DNA of 64,000 nucleotides from Cytospora piceicola (GCA_023375675.1 JALQBC010000001.1:1054001-1118000), one strand, 5' to 3'. Positions 32,271 through 44,661 are shown, counted from the first letter of the stretch. The notes: generated by a model not told the origin, from the sequence alone. Translations and numbers: made by a program.

Positions 32271-34043
32271 CTAACGCGCCTTCAGACTCTGTGACACTCC
32301 TATAGTCGGGCTCAACGGGCTCAACGGGCTCAGGGGACTCTTGCCCACGCCGCACCAGCAGGTGCTGTCCCCTTCTCTCTCAACCTGCAGCGTGATGTCA
32401 ATACCCTTTTCCGAGAAATAGCCGCGCACGCGGTCCCGGACATCCTCCATATCTGCACCGCGGGACGCGACGACATGCATCACTCCCATGAGACTGCCAC
32501 CGGGTGCGCCGTCCTCGGAGGCGCGGTCGTCGATCCAAAACTTGGGCACCGAATAGTTGGCGACACCACGCAGCCCCGTGATGCCTGAAAGGGTGTCGCG
32601 GAGACTGTATTCAATCTCGTCTGGGATGGTCAGGAGGAGTCGTCGGGCAGACGACTTGATCAGAGGTATGGCAGACCCTATGATGAGGACAGCGATCATG
32701 AATGACGCTAGAGGGTCCCATCCGGACCAGGGGAAATAATGTGTCAAAGCAGTAGAAACGATAACTGCCCCACTGCCCAGGGTATCAGCCAGGATGTGTA
32801 GGTATATGCCGATCATATTCTCGTTGTCGTGTGAATGGGAATGATGATGGTGTTCATGATGCGCATGCTCGTGAGAATCAGCATGTTCGTGACCATGTTC
32901 GTGATCATGCGAGTGGCTGTCCTTCTCGTCCGAGTGCGAATGAGAGTGCGAATGGCCATGATCATGATCATGGTCATGAGCGTGAGCATGGTCTTGATGC
33001 GCATGCCCGCCGCATCCATGGTCATGACCGTGTCCATGATGATGGTGGCCAAAAGCAGCCATGCCGACAAGATTGACCGCCAGACCAAGACTGCTCACGA
33101 TGAAGAGCTCCGCCAGCCTTTTGGTCTCCCTGCCCTCCACGATCCGTTCGAAGGCCTCGATCATGATCTCCACGCTGATAAGCACCAGGAAGACACCGTT
33201 TGCGAAGCCACTCAGCGTCTCGACCTTGCCGAAGCCGTACGGGAAGCGTGAGCTGGGTGGCCATTTGCTCGCGACGGATGCGAAGAGACCAACACCGAGT
33301 GCGACGCAGTCGAAGAACATGTGTATGCTATCGCTCAGCAGTCCCAGAGAGTCTGTGACGTAGCCGTAGAAGGCCTGGATGGCCATGAAGAAGAAGTTGA
33401 GGCTATTTGCAACAGCATTTGTCAGTACGTTGGACACACCAGGTGGCTAAGATCTCGAAGCATAGTACCTCATAAAGTAGAATATCCTCCTCGAATCCCT
33501 CTCCGTCATCACCGCGTGTAATATAGGCCATTTTGAGGTGTACGGGAGGAGCGCCTTGGTGAACTTGGAGCGTTCCGCCGATGCATCGTGGGCTGGCTTG
33601 GGATGTTTGGCCTCGGGCGGCTCGTACTTTGCAGGCGAACCCGTGGTGGGCGTGATCAACTGTTTGCCAGCGCGAGTGGCGCTAGTCTTCCAGCCGCTGT
33701 TGGTCAACAGCGGAGTAGGACCGCTTTGTCGAGGCTGTAATGAGTTTGCTCGATGGCCATGGGACCCGTGATCGTGTGGATGCGGCTCGGAGTGGTTGTG
33801 CGAATGCGTATAGGTATGTTCGTGGTCATGGTCGTGGTCTTGGTCGTGATCGTGACTGTGTGAATGGCCGTTTGAGCTCATGTCCATCTTGAAAGAACGG
33901 TTCAGAGTCCCAAGTGACGATGGTGATCGCGGACGAGAATGCCCATGCCCATGCCCATGCCCATGGCTGTGGCCGTGGCTATGGCCATGCTGCCTGTGTG
34001 TATGGGGCATGGTAGTACCGGGCAAGACGTAAGTTGACGCCAT
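32271..34043 (-). CDS. CDF-family zinc transporter, Msc2/ZnT5-7 type, with two His-rich regions
   Basis: Exons are 34043..33469 and 33402..32271, encoding 568 residues, with a 66-nt intron. Splicing produces the conserved start of the cation diffusion facilitator core (YFMSLNFFFMAIQAFYGYVTDS). The family exchanges zinc for protons, usually into the ER/Golgi. Both metal-site HxxxD motifs are intact: SIHMFFD in TM2 and YLHILAD in TM5. The TM4-TM5 loop is very His-rich (HGHDHGC onward, about 70 residues), as in Msc2. The N-terminal ~110 residues contain two more His/Asp/Gly/Ser arrays, with none of the extra N-terminal membrane segments of full-length Msc2, so the protein is much shorter. An in-frame SPL repeat lies near the C-terminus. 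The start is the first ATG; a second (MPHTHRQHG) is 11 codons in. Confidence 0.9.
32308..32334 (+). repeat. 9-bp tandem repeat in the zinc transporter tail
   Basis: Three copies of GGGCTCAAC/GGGCTCAGG encode the Pro-Leu-Ser repeat near the C-terminus. Confidence 0.8.
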
Positions 34044-35281
34044 GATATCTGAGGCTGCACCGGACTAATGCCTGGCAATGTTTGGATGGTCGTGCCTCCT
34101 GGAACGGCGATTGACAGCGGGGAGGACTGAACAAGTCCTCCGTAAAGTAGAAACCTGTTATATCATAAGGCAATTTGTGATCTGCGCCCGCCCCTCTAAC
34201 TGTCCGTCCGTCTCCGCAAGGTAGCCCACGGTGTATTCGGCTCAGCTGCCGTATTGATAGTGATTCGCGTCGTGGAAGATCCGCGTCAAAATGGATCCGG
34301 CTGCTCTGCCGAGTATCTCGAGTCCCTTGAGGGTCTTTACTGGTATAATTATTGCAATGATGTTCAAAGAGGAGCGTCCTCTTCAATTGGGTTAATTCGA
34401 GGTCTCTATGGAAGTGTTTAATCCCGGGGGGGGGGTGACAACCACAACTGAATGGAGGTATATCAAAGGGTTGCCGTCTCTTGGTCTTGGGCCCCTGAGA
34501 TTAGCGCCAAGTCTTTGTCTCATTGGGCTGGACTTTCCTGACTGGCCGTACTCGGGGAGGTGGAGGTGGAGGTTCTTACACCGAGTACTACCTAGGTACG
34601 TAATCCTTAGCGGTATCATATATGGCACTACTGGTAGCTGCATGAACGTACCTAGGTACGTAGGTGCCCAGGTGCACAGGTGGGCGGGATAGATAGGCGT
34701 ATAATTCGTATTAGTTAGTGTTGCTGATAAGCCGCCACAAGAGCACTAACTGCCAAGGCTGTTGGTGTACTTACCCATCACCCTTACAGTACAGAACTTC
34801 CTAGGGTACCTTAAAGTACATCCAGGTAGATACTGCTACTACTGTAACTAGGTACCTAGGTACCTATAGTAGTCCAGCTACCTGTGGTCAGCTGCTTGGG
34901 ATCAACTATCCCTGGTGGGAGCATCGAGGTTAAATCCATCACAACAACTATAAACAACAAGAAATGAAACAATAGAAGCTGTTATATTGTATTCTGGGGT
35001 CTTGTAGGTTACCTTCCAAGGGAAGAAGATAGAGTGTCCGGCAGAGCCAAGTCCAGAGATTCAAGGCTCTGCAGGACTCATACAGGCCTGTTGTCCTCTC
35101 CAAGGTTTACTGCATCGCGTATATAGCAATTAGCAAGTATCAATTGGTATCCAGCAGTTCTCACACCTTCATTCACCACCACCCTCACCTTGATTTCTGG
35201 GGATCCTACATCGTCGCCTTTTGTATGGCGCGCTGAATGTAGACGTTCCGTCATTCATTTGGTTGTTTCATTGTGTCTGAG
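34044..35281. other. Divergent intergenic region between the zinc transporter and ALG1, rich in CCTAGG palindromes
   Basis: No gene is seen. It has a G run at 34427-34436 and the densest cluster of ACCTAGGT palindromes in the window (34590, 34650, 34854). Both promoters must lie here. Confidence 0.55.
34589..34866. repeat. Cluster of three CCTAGG palindromes
   Basis: There is a 10-bp palindrome at 34589-34598, a 16-bp one at 34646-34661 (ACGTACCTAGGTACGT) and an 18-bp one at 34849-34866 (TAGGTACCTAGGTACCTA). All are built on ACCTAGGT, within 280 bases. Confidence 0.9.
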
Positions 35282-36773
35282 ATGGAGTTTCTTGTAGTAC
35301 TCTTGTCTTTGGCGGCGGCGGGAGTTCTCACTCTCATCGTTGCCGCATTCCTCCTTTTTCCTTCACGATACCGACACTCAACAGGTCCATCTGGAAAGCG
35401 CTATGTATCAGCCCAGGTGCTGGTCCTCGGAGACATTGGACGCAGTCCTCGCATGCAATACCATGCACTCAGCATTGCCAAACATGGAGGAACTGTTGAC
35501 CTGATCGGGTATCATGGTAAGTCCACGCGAATACCTGACATTATGAGCTGGCTGGCCTGCTTTGCTAACTGTTCCTTGCAGAGTCAGCCCTTCTACCAAG
35601 CTTGACAAGGCTATCTAATGTGAATGTCTGCGCCTTGGGCTCTCCCCCCGTTATCCTCCGCTCCAAGTCCCTACCATTCATCATCACCGGTCCACTCAAG
35701 GTTATCTGGCAGATCTGCAACTTGGTCTATGTCCTGTTGTACAGGACAGAGCCAGCGCAATGGCTCCTAGTTCAGGTCCGTATTCCTCTTCTCGAACCAT
35801 CTCTGATTATGAAAATTAAACCTTGACTCAGAACCCGCCCTCCATCCCGACTCTCGCAGTCGCATACATCACATGTGCCCTGCGCAACACCCGCCTGATC
35901 ATAGACTGGCACAACTACGGTTGGACCATCCTCGAGGGCACCCGTGGCCCCTCCCACCCCTTCGTCCGCATATCTAAGCTGTACGAGAGCTTCTTCGGCC
36001 GCGTCGCGCCCTCGGCCAACCTGACCGTGACCCACGCCATGCTCCGGCAGCTGCGCAGGGCGCCCTGGAACATCCGCACGCCCATCGCCGCCATGCACGA
36101 TCGCCCTGCCGCCATCTTCCAGCCCATCGGTTCCAGCAGCCAGAGGGAGGCGTTCCTCTCGGCCATCGATGAGACCAGGGACTTCACCCCGGCCGTCACC
36201 AGTGGCGCACAGCGCCTGGTAGTGAGCAGCACCTCCTGGACGCCAGACGAGGACTTCGGCCTGCTCCTCGACGCCCTGGTGGAATACGGCGCCTCGCCCC
36301 GGCGGGTCCCCCTCCTGGTCGTCATCACGGGCCGCGGGCCCCAGAAGGCAGCGTACGAGGCCAAGGTCGCGCGGCTCGCGGCCGAGGGCAGGCTGCCCGA
36401 CATCACCATCCGCACGGCCTTCCTCTCCTTCGAGCACTACGCGCACCTCCTCGCGGCGGCGGACCTGGGGATCTGCCTGCATATGAGCAGCTCCGGGGTC
36501 GACCTGCCGATGAAGGTCGTGGACATGTTCGGCGCGGGGCTGCCGGTGCTGGCGTACTCGGGCTACGAAAGCTTTGGGGAGCTGGTCCGGGAGGGCGAGA
36601 ACGGGGCTGGGTTCGAGACGGCCGGGCAGCTCCGCCATGGACTGGAGCGGTTGTTGGCACCGGACGGGCAGCGCGCCTTGTCCATGTTGAAGGAGGGTGC
36701 GGTCAGGGAGGGCAGCAGGCGGTGGGATGAGGAGTGGGATGAGGTTGTGAAGCCACTGCTGGGGTTTTCCTGA
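35282..36773 (+). CDS. ALG1: Beta-1,4-mannosyltransferase of the dolichol pathway
   Basis: Exons are 35282..35516, 35582..35775 and 35832..36773, encoding 456 residues, the usual length. The introns are 65 and 56 nt. The enzyme adds the first mannose from GDP-mannose to GlcNAc2-PP-dolichol on the cytosolic face of the ER. The N-terminus is a signal-anchor helix ([22 protein letters not shown], residues ~4-26). Next come the conserved [15 protein letters not shown] motif, [11 protein letters not shown], the central [11 protein letters not shown] block and the C-terminal glycosyltransferase motif [17 protein letters not shown] followed by Y-E-S-F-x-E-L-V-x-x-G-x-N-G. The ATG chosen is the first in frame; the frame is open further upstream without another ATG. 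Confidence 0.96.
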
Positions 36774-37293
36774 GTGAAGGGGGTTGATTGTATCTGCCCT
36801 CCCTTCCTCCGCAACCTCCCAAAAGGACCCCCAGTCTCGTATTCACACTCGGATGTTCTCACGTCTAGTAGGTGCTGGAGTTTACGTGAGTTGTAGTGCC
36901 AACGAGGTGTCAGACTGTTTGTCTGGATGATGTTACAAATATAAGATTAGGAAGACTCGCTCAAAGTGCTCATTCTGGCCCATGGCATTGACCATTACCG
37001 GTAGATGCCTCATACTCGGCCAGTATCCACAAATGCTGTTTGATAGCCATCGCTGGGTGCTTGACCTGGCCGCCCTCGATGTCAAGTCTCGCCGCAGCGC
37101 TCGTACCCAGAGAGGACCGCTTTCGCAGCCTCCTGACCCCCTTGCATTATCTATCGCGGCGGCCCATCAAATTCAGGGTATCTCTTCTGTTGTGTTCTGT
37201 TGTGTTCTGTTGTGCTTTGTTCTGTTCTGATTTGTTCTCCTCCCAGCTCTCCTCTTCCCAAAGCTCCTGGTCCTTCCCTACTCCAGTCCGACC
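36774..37293. other. Convergent intergenic region between ALG1 and the Ubc7-type E2
   Basis: This is 3' flank of two genes. A short TGTTCTGT tandem series lies at about 37188-37228. No gene is supported. Confidence 0.5.
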
Positions 37294-37905
37294 TCAATCC
37301 TCGCCCAGGCTCTCCCTGACACACTTCCGCACCCGTTTCCTGAACTCCTTGTTCGCGCCGGCCCTCTCCTGCCTCAGCAGCTTCGCGGCCTCGGGGTTCG
37401 CGGGGCTCTCGTCGTTGGGGCTGGCGAACAGCGATATGACCGACAGCAGGATGGTCTCGGGGGTCTGCACGGGGCTCCACCGCTCCGAGGCGGCCTCGTA
37501 GCCGTACTTGTCCTCCTCGGGCGGGTGCAGGATGCTGATGCACAGGAGGCCCGTGTCCGGGTAGATGTTGGGGTGGAAGGGGATGGGGTCCTGGAAGGTC
37601 AGGGCGGGCGGCATGAGGGGGTACTCGGCTGGGAACTTTAGGCGGGCGCGGAAGTTTGCTCCTGTGGGAGAAGGAGGTGGGTCAGTCTCGCTGTTTGTAG
37701 AGTGGTCGGTCAGGTCAGATCAGGTCAGGTCAGGGGACAAACCTCCGTAGTATTTTGTGTCGTCGTTGATCATCAGCATGACCTCCCACTCGAAAATGTT
37801 GTTGTCATTGACGAGCCCGCACGATATGCCTGGTATGTCCTTGTCTGCCTGCATCTGCTTGAGCTGTCGGCCCAGCAAGCCGGCAGAGCCTGAGTTCGAG
37901 GCCAT
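37294..37905 (-). CDS. UBC7: Ubiquitin-conjugating enzyme E2, Ubc7/UBE2G type
   Basis: Exons are 37905..37743 and 37661..37294, encoding 176 residues, with an 81-nt intron. The product is an E2 that receives ubiquitin on Cys95 (LLCISILH) and, in this subgroup, serves ER-associated degradation. The HPN motif at 84-86 precedes the catalytic Cys. After it comes the insertion characteristic of Ubc7/UBE2G and Cdc34 (HPPEEDKYGYEAASERW), which separates this subgroup from shorter E2s. The intron carries a GTCAG-type short tandem repeat. A run of 12 G (37916-37927, C on the coding strand) lies only about ten bases before the ATG. Confidence 0.95.
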
Positions 37906-39813
37906 GTCGCGTGCTGGGGGGGGGGGGTCTGTTTTCGTGGCCGAGGTTTGGATGATGCGAAAGGCGTTGCTGTGGGAGGACTCTGGAGGTTGTAGTGTGA
38001 ATATGAAGGGGAATGGCTAAGGGCGTGGCCGAGTCAATGTTCAGTTTGTCTGATTTGTAAGGTTGTTCACTAAGTAGATTGTCGGAAGTGGGAACGAGTC
38101 GGGGACGACGGCAGGACGGTCAAGTCAGAGGCGATCCCCGGTTGTTAAAGTGGCGGGCGGTGGTGGACCTTCGCAGTTTTGCCGTAGACTCCGGAGTACA
38201 GTAGAAATATCTGGCAGGGATGGCATGGCTTTCACTCAACCAACGCCTCACACAGTCACTGTCTTGGGAAATGAAGTTGTTGTTTCTGAAATATCGATTG
38301 ACTGCAGGGAATCAACAACGCGGAGGCACCAATTGCATGCACACCTTTTTCAAAACTGGCTTTCGACGTCGAGATCGAGGTTGCACATGGATTGCGCTGA
38401 ACCGGGTTACTGCATATGATTACGGAAAGTGGCATTTAAAGGGACATCATTCTTCAACCATGTGATGTAAATGTTGCTTGAAGCATGTTTCTTCCATCAG
38501 ATGAACATGGGGTTATTCATCTAGCATGACATTATACTCAAGTGGTTTTGCCAGGCATCGGACTTGACGCCAATCACGGAACAATAAGCATACTTGAGGA
38601 CTGACTTACTTACTCCACTGTAATGTGAATATCATCTGCATTGATTTGTATTGACCTCCATCTGCCCGGGGCAATCTGACACTGCATATCTTCCACGTTG
38701 CCGGATGATCACATGGACAGATGGGTTGGCTCTTTTGTTCCTCTGACCCGTCATCCCGTCCACCCTTTCTACTGTATGCCAGTATGATTTGTTCCCTGGT
38801 TGGTGAAAGTGACCAAGAGACAGCCAGTCAGGCCAGTCTGGAGTTCGGCCCGGGGTGAGTGGAGCCAAACATCGGCAGTAAATCTGGGGTTGCCCGCCTG
38901 GACAGGGTCCCCTGAATGAGGGGGGGCCGGATCCATTTTCAGCTGCTTACAGTACATACAACACCAGTAACAGCCGTGGACCTCTGGGGCAGTACTACCT
39001 ACCTAGGTAGACTGCTAGGTTAGGTAGGTACAGTCCACTGTTATGACCTGTACCGAGTGGCATGTTCATTCCAATTCATCGTGCTACAGTATACCTAGGT
39101 ACCCCAGGTAGGTAAGGTACCGTTTCCCCCGCCGGTGATGGCATTTCAGAAATACCGGCAGCCGAGGCACTCGCAGTTCCACCATGGCTCTTGATGACTT
39201 CGATACAATAGCAAAGACTCGAGGCACAACTGGCTACGTACCTAGGTGCATAGAGGGAGACCATCTAGACACCTGTACTTTCTTTCGTTTACAGGATCCT
39301 AGCCAAGCAAATAGTGGGAGAACTTCTATATACATCAAGCTGTTTTGCCTACCTAGATGCCCCCTTGAGCAGCTACCTGGCTGGGTACTCAAGTAAGTAC
39401 CTAGCTATGTACTTAAGTATTCAGGTACAAGAGCATCCACTGGTGGCCTTCAAGGTTCTCCAGCCAAGGCCATCTTTAGCCGAGGCACGATTGTGACGTC
39501 GCAGCATCAATACCGCCGTGTCTCGATTGCCGACCGTTGATAAACCCGCCGAGATCCCCAGAAGCTGCTGGCATGCCTTCTCTACACCAGTAAGCTCGAC
39601 AGAACCTACCGAGACTCACACCTCACTCTTTCCGCCAGCCAATTTCCTAGACGCGCGTTACGTTGTGCCGGGCATTGTCACAAGCTTCGAGCGAAGGAGT
39701 CTGGAGAGCCGGATTGTGGGCAACCTGGGGAAGACCGAGAAACGCGTTCAACACCATCTGAGATCTCCTCGACCCGCACCTCTTGAGGTGTTCGTGCCTT
39801 TGCTGCCGCCAGC
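37906..39813. other. 1.9-kb divergent intergenic region between UBC7 and the carnitine carrier
   Basis: No gene is supported. It includes the G run beside the UBC7 start, and a second CCTAGG palindrome cluster at 38999-39247. The carrier promoter and leader lie at the right end, including an untranslated-looking ORF that runs into the carrier start in another frame. Confidence 0.5.
38999..39247. repeat. Cluster of three ACCTAGGT palindromes
   Basis: ACCTAGGT occurs at 39001-39008 (within a 12-bp palindrome), 39093-39100 (within TACCTAGGTA) and 39240-39247. Related half-sites such as TAGGTAGGTA lie between them. Confidence 0.9.
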
Positions 39814-40905
39814 ATGCCTTCTTCAAAGGATATTAACCAAACACTCCACGACAAAGTGCCCGCGCCCTTGAACGAGAAGATACCACACATCCCCGAGTCC
39901 AAGGATGAAGTCAAGGCCGAAGCAAAAGCGGCCGCCTCGACGGGTCTCGCACAACTGCGCTCCCTCGCAGCAGGTGGCTTCGGTGGCATCTGCGCCGTCG
40001 TTGTGGGCCATCCCTTCGACCTCGTCAAGGTCCGTCTTCAAACAGCAGAGAAGGGTCTCTACTCAAGTGCCGTCGACGTGGTACGGAAGAGTATTGCAAG
40101 AGACGGTCTAAAAAGAGGTCTCTACGCCGGTGTCAGCGCTCCATTAGTAGGCGTGACGCCCATGTGTTAGCAGAACCTCCCTTTCCGCCCCTCAATATAT
40201 AGACTGGCTGATACTAAACCTCCCTCTCTAGTCGCCGTCTCCTTCTGGGCTTACGACCTAGGCAAGACTATCGTCGAGACCATGTCCGCCCCCTCCCCCA
40301 CCGGCACACTCTCCATCGGCCAGATCTCCGCCGCCGGCTTCTTCTCCGCCATCCCCATGACCGCCATCACCGCCCCATTCGAGCGCGTCAAGGTCATCCT
40401 GCAGGTCCAGGACCAGAGGCTCAAGCCGGGCGAGAAGCCCAAGTACGCGGGCGGCCTGGACGTCGTGCGTCAGCTGTACGCCGAGGGCGGCGTGCGGTCC
40501 GTCTTCCGCGGCTCGGCCGCCACCCTGGCCAGGGACGGGCCCGGGAGCGCCGCCTACTTCGCCGCCTACGAGTACATCAAGAGGAAGCTGACGCCCCTGG
40601 ACCCGGACACGGGGAGGCCGAGCGGCCAGCTCAGCCTGCCCGCCGTGACGTGCGCGGGCGCCGCCGCCGGCGTCGCCATGTGGATCCCCGTGTTCCCCGT
40701 CGACACGGTCAAGTCGAGGCTGCAGACGGCCGAGGGCAAGAACGTGACCGTCGGCGGGATCGTGCGGGAGGTGTACGGGAGGGGAGGGCTCAAGGCGTTT
40801 TTCCCTGGGTTCGGCCCCGCGCTGGCGAGGGCGGTGCCGGCCAATGCGGCGACGTTCTTGGGCGTGGAGTTGGCGCATCAGGCTATGAACAAGGCGTTTG
40901 GTTGA
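39814..40905 (+). CDS. CRC1: Mitochondrial carnitine/acylcarnitine carrier
   Basis: Exons are 39814..40165 and 40232..40905, encoding 341 residues, with a 66-nt intron. It is a mitochondrial carrier with three ~100-residue repeats, each bearing the Px[DE]xx[KR] signature: HPFDLVKVRLQT, APFERVKVILQV and FPVDTVKSRLQT. The protein exchanges acylcarnitine for carnitine across the inner mitochondrial membrane, feeding acetyl or acyl units to oxidation. The sequence around the repeats (SLAAGGFGGICAVVVGHPFD, GVTPMFAVSFWAYD, GPGSAAYFAAYE) fits the CACT/Crc1/AcuH subgroup; the substrate is inferred from that match. The start follows a hydrophilic N-terminal extension of about 45 residues. Confidence 0.9.
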
Positions 40906-41250
40906 AGGGTAGCCGGGGCTGGCGTATGGCCTGACGAGACCTGATGGGTAACGAATGAGATCTGACGACTGGAGCTGTGATTTAACTGAAAACCGGAGGT
41001 AAAGGATCCAGATGTAAGAGGGTAGAGTTCGGGGCATTCTGGAATAGGAGATATCGTACACTAGAACTCTTGCTTCTCAGCATCCGGAGATCTAAGATTC
41101 ATTCATGTTTGGATTGTTCTTATACCTCTAGGTAGAGTATAAGAGAGAAGTCGCTCATCTTCAAAACAACATAACTGTATCGATTTGACCAATGGTCACC
41201 AGATCATCAAACCGCGGGTATCTCGCTTTCTCCCAGCGTTCTTCACCACC
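40906..41250. other. Convergent intergenic region between the carnitine carrier and the TFIIIC subunit gene
   Basis: This is 345 bases of 3' flank for both genes. No other feature is seen. Confidence 0.5.
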
Positions 41251-44133
41251 TCAATCAAGATACTTCCCCCCACACCGCACACAAACATCCCCCTTGACCT
41301 CCCTCCTGACCATCTCCGCCTCCTCCGTCTTCCCCGCAGGCAGCAGCACCCGCCCCAGGAGCACGTCGACGTCCAGACACCGCGACCGGCACACCCCGCA
41401 GCACCGCGAGGTGCCCGGCTCCATGATGGCCAGCCCCGAGGCGCCGCACAGCGCCACCCGGTGCCCGCGCTCGCACGTGCAGTCCAGCCGCCTCGCCTCC
41501 CCGCGGCCGCCGCCGCCGGCGGCGGGGAACCTGCTCGCCCCGTCCGCGCAGATGCTGCACGTCTGGTCCCGGACGAACGCCCGGAAGACCTCTCTGACCC
41601 TGTCCCGGCGCGCCTGGGCGAGTGAGTCCTTGGCCTCCTGCGCTCTCCCGGGCTCGTCGGTGTGGCTGTCGTCGTCGTCGTGCCCGCCGCCGCCGTCTGC
41701 TGGCTCCGGATGGTGCGTGATCCCCGGCACGCCCGGCCCCCCGCCGTACATGTACTCCCACAGCCGGGCCTCGGTGCTCAGGTCGTCCACGTTGGCGGTG
41801 CCGCCGCTGCCGCCGCCGCCGCCGCCGCCGTCCTCGTCGAGGTCCACGGGCTGGTGGCCCTGGCCTTGGGCCCCCCTCCGGCGCGGGCGGGCCCGCGTGT
41901 GGCCGAACATGACCCGGCTGCGGTGGTCGTGCCAGCCCCCGCGCTCGGGCCTCTGGGCGAGCTGCTGCGAGGCGAGGACGGCGGTCGAGCCGCCGCCGGG
42001 GCTGACGGCCAGCCCCCAGATGCGCATGCGGAGCGGGTGCACGTCCGGGCCCTCGTGGGCCGGTATGGCGTCTCCTTGGTCGTCCTCGTCGTCGTCGTCG
42101 TCGTCGTCGTCGTCTTCCGAGTCCAGATCTTCGCCTCTCTCTTGGGCTTCCTCTTCTTCCTGGGCGGCCTGGTCCCTTGCGTCCTCGCCGTCCTCCTCTT
42201 CGCCGTCGTCGCCACCGGCGAGCCCGGCGAGGCCCAGGGGCGTGACGGAAGAGATAATTTCCTGTATCTCAGTGACCCACTGGGGTTCCTCGCCGTCGTT
42301 GTCGAGTTTGACGAGATTGGACTCCCACCAGCCCTGGTTGGTGGCGGTGGCGGAGAGGCGGACGGCGGTGTAGAAAGGGACCAAGGAGGGACTGACGGTT
42401 TGGGGGCTGACTGGGTGGACGATCAGTCCGGTAATAGGGTTGGTAATGCAATCGTTGTTGTCGTAGGTCGTGTTGCATTGGTCGGTAGCATGCCCCAGCT
42501 TAGGTCTGTGAGGGTTGCTCTCGGCGAGGTCGACTTCGAAGGGTTCAGCGACCAGAGGCGTAGCTATATAGCCGCGGCAGATCTTCTTGTCGCCGACAGC
42601 CCAGGCCGTGTTCTCAAACTCCAGAAAGGCATCCGCGCCAAGGTGAATGCAACGACCATCCCAGTCGTGCGGGTCGTAGGTAATGATGGGTGCTTCGGTG
42701 GGCTTCCATGTCGGCATGTTGACGGTGATCCTCCGGAAGCCGATGTAATTCCTGTCCATGTAGGAGAGTACACATGTCCACGTATCCTCGCCTTTGATCC
42801 AGGGGCCCCATCGCATGCAGAAACTCGACCCGCCCGGGACGAAATCCGGATCCATAAGAGCCTGCTCTCCGTGAGGCCCCTCAGCCTCGAACCTGCACAT
42901 CTCCTGCACGTTCCAGACCGCCTCGTCCAGGCCGTCCTCGTCTGACTTCTTGTACTCCGTACCGACGCACAAGACGACGATCTCCCGCTGGTCGTTCATG
43001 TAGCCCAGCAGAGCCTTGCCGTCCCCAGCGCCCTGGCTCCACGCGAAGGCCTTCACGAACTCGCCGTACCCATACTCCTCCTGGCCCGGCACGACAAAGT
43101 TCTCCCCCACGGCCCACAGCACAGCCCAGCTGGCCAGGTCCCTCACCGCGCCCCTCCCGCCCGTCGCCACGCTCCTGTACGGGCGCGCCGTGCTCCCGAA
43201 CGGCGACGCGCACCCCTCCCCATACACGGCCAGGCTGCCGCACCCCGTCAGCACGGCCAGCACGGGCCGCCGGTTCTTGCCCAGCCCCGGCGGGGACCAC
43301 CCGACGGCGACGACGTGGTTCAGGCTCGTCCCCGCCGACCCGATGACGCCGGCGCCGGCGCCCGGGTGGTGGTCGATGTCGGGCAGGGGGGCGGCGCCCG
43401 CGGCGCCCGCGCCGGCCTCCCGGTACTTGACCCCCTCGTCCTCGTCCTCGTCCTCGTCCACGCCCATGGGCGCCGCGTCCAGGGCGTCCGTGCCGTCGCG
43501 GTCGCGGTGGTCCAGCACGTTGGTGTGGATCAGCGGCATCTCCTTGCCCGCCGCCTCCCAGACGTGCGCGTTCAGGTCCGGGGACAGGTAGGGGTAGGAT
43601 ACTGGCAGGTGTCGCATGCCGTCGAGGAACTGCTGCCGCGGGTCGGAGGCGTCCACGGGGTCGGCTTTGGCTCGGGTCGCCGCGGCGCGGTCGTCGTCGT
43701 TCTGGCGGCCGTTGCCCTTCTGGTGAACGGCGACGGGCTCGATGTCGTCGTCTTCTGAGTCTTCTTCTAGCCGGTCGTCGTCTTCGTCGTCAGCATCTCC
43801 ATACTGTTTTGGGAGGCGAGACGACAGGAACCCCATTGTTCCATCGTCATCGCTGTCGTCTTCGGGCTCAGATTTGACTTCGACATCGTCCTCATCGTCC
43901 TCTGCGTTCGGGTCAAGGATAGGAAACTGCGGTAGGCAGACATAAACAGAGTCATCGGCTGCAATGGCCAGCTCAGCATCGCAGGACCATGCAATTGCCC
44001 TCTGATTGAGCGGTTTTGATTGTAAATTGAGTCCACGGAGGGGCAGTATCTGGTGTACGCGTCAGAACTCATGCTGCTTGCGAGAGGTAGAAAGGGAGTG
44101 GAGTGAGAGGACGCCAACCTTGGAATTCTTCAT
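41251..44133 (-). CDS. RNA polymerase III factor TFIIIC subunit with C-terminal zinc finger
   Basis: Exons are 44133..44119 (15 nt, encoding only MKNSK) and 44049..41251, encoding 937 residues over a 69-nt intron. The N-terminal part resembles the TFIIIC delta-subunit propeller (LNQRAIAWSCDAELAIAADD). The C-terminus (about 835-937) is a Cys/His-rich module, CSICADG...CTCERGHRVALCG...CCGVCRSRC...CVRCGGKYLD, matching the putative zinc finger of the TFIIIC 90-kDa subunit family (Sfc9/Tfc8-like). TFIIIC binds the A and B boxes of tRNA genes and recruits TFIIIB. A run of nine Asp at about 650-660 comes from a GTC/GAC microsatellite. The first exon is inferred from splice signals and family fit. 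The large second exon could hide another small in-frame intron. Confidence 0.82.
42086..42115 (+). repeat. (GTC)n microsatellite encoding an Asp run
   Basis: About ten GTC triplets on the + strand read as GAC on the coding strand, producing the acidic Asp run of the TFIIIC subunit. Confidence 0.85.
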
Positions 44134-44661
44134 AATGAATACCCGCCCAAGATATTCAATTTTCTTGGAAATCTTCAATCTCACAGTAGGCCCTCACGAG
44201 ATACGCAAATGAGTGAATGCCTGAAGTTTCCAGGTGGTGGTGTTAATGGTGGAGTTGTAGTCTCGTGTGGCCGACTGTGATGTTGAAGTTTTTTGGTAGT
44301 TGTAGCTTCAACAACATTGTGTGAAGATTAACTTCACACAGCTTCGCCGTCTGCTTTTCGCAGTATCAAGCGCCAACCCCACTCTTTGAGACTTTCAGAG
44401 GGACATTTATTATCGTACTTTTGCATTTCATGTATTGGGTTTGATACTTAATAAGTAAGGGGTGTTGATTCCTCTCAGCTGCAATAGGCGATGGGGCCCT
44501 TGTCACATGTCAGACTGGTGCTGAAATCACCATGTAAATGGCCCTACCGACTATTACCCACCGACTTAGAGAGTCTAGAACTCATGTAAGCAGCACAACC
44601 ATTGAAGGCGTCGATGTAATATGAGAACGGTATATACACAAAGATATCTCAACAACTATTT
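44134..44661. other. Intergenic region between the TFIIIC gene and GPI8
   Basis: About 530 AT-leaning bases hold the promoter of the TFIIIC gene and the 3' flank of GPI8. No gene is seen. Confidence 0.5.

Noticed and set aside
39518..39871. 117-residue ORF overlapping the carnitine carrier start
   Set aside because: It overlaps the carrier start in another frame, has no family features and lies where the carrier leader is expected.
41662..42945. Long + strand ORF of about 427 residues opposite the TFIIIC gene
   Set aside because: It mirrors the GC-rich coding strand; its Val runs are the antisense of Asp/Glu codons. The minus-strand protein carries the recognisable domains.
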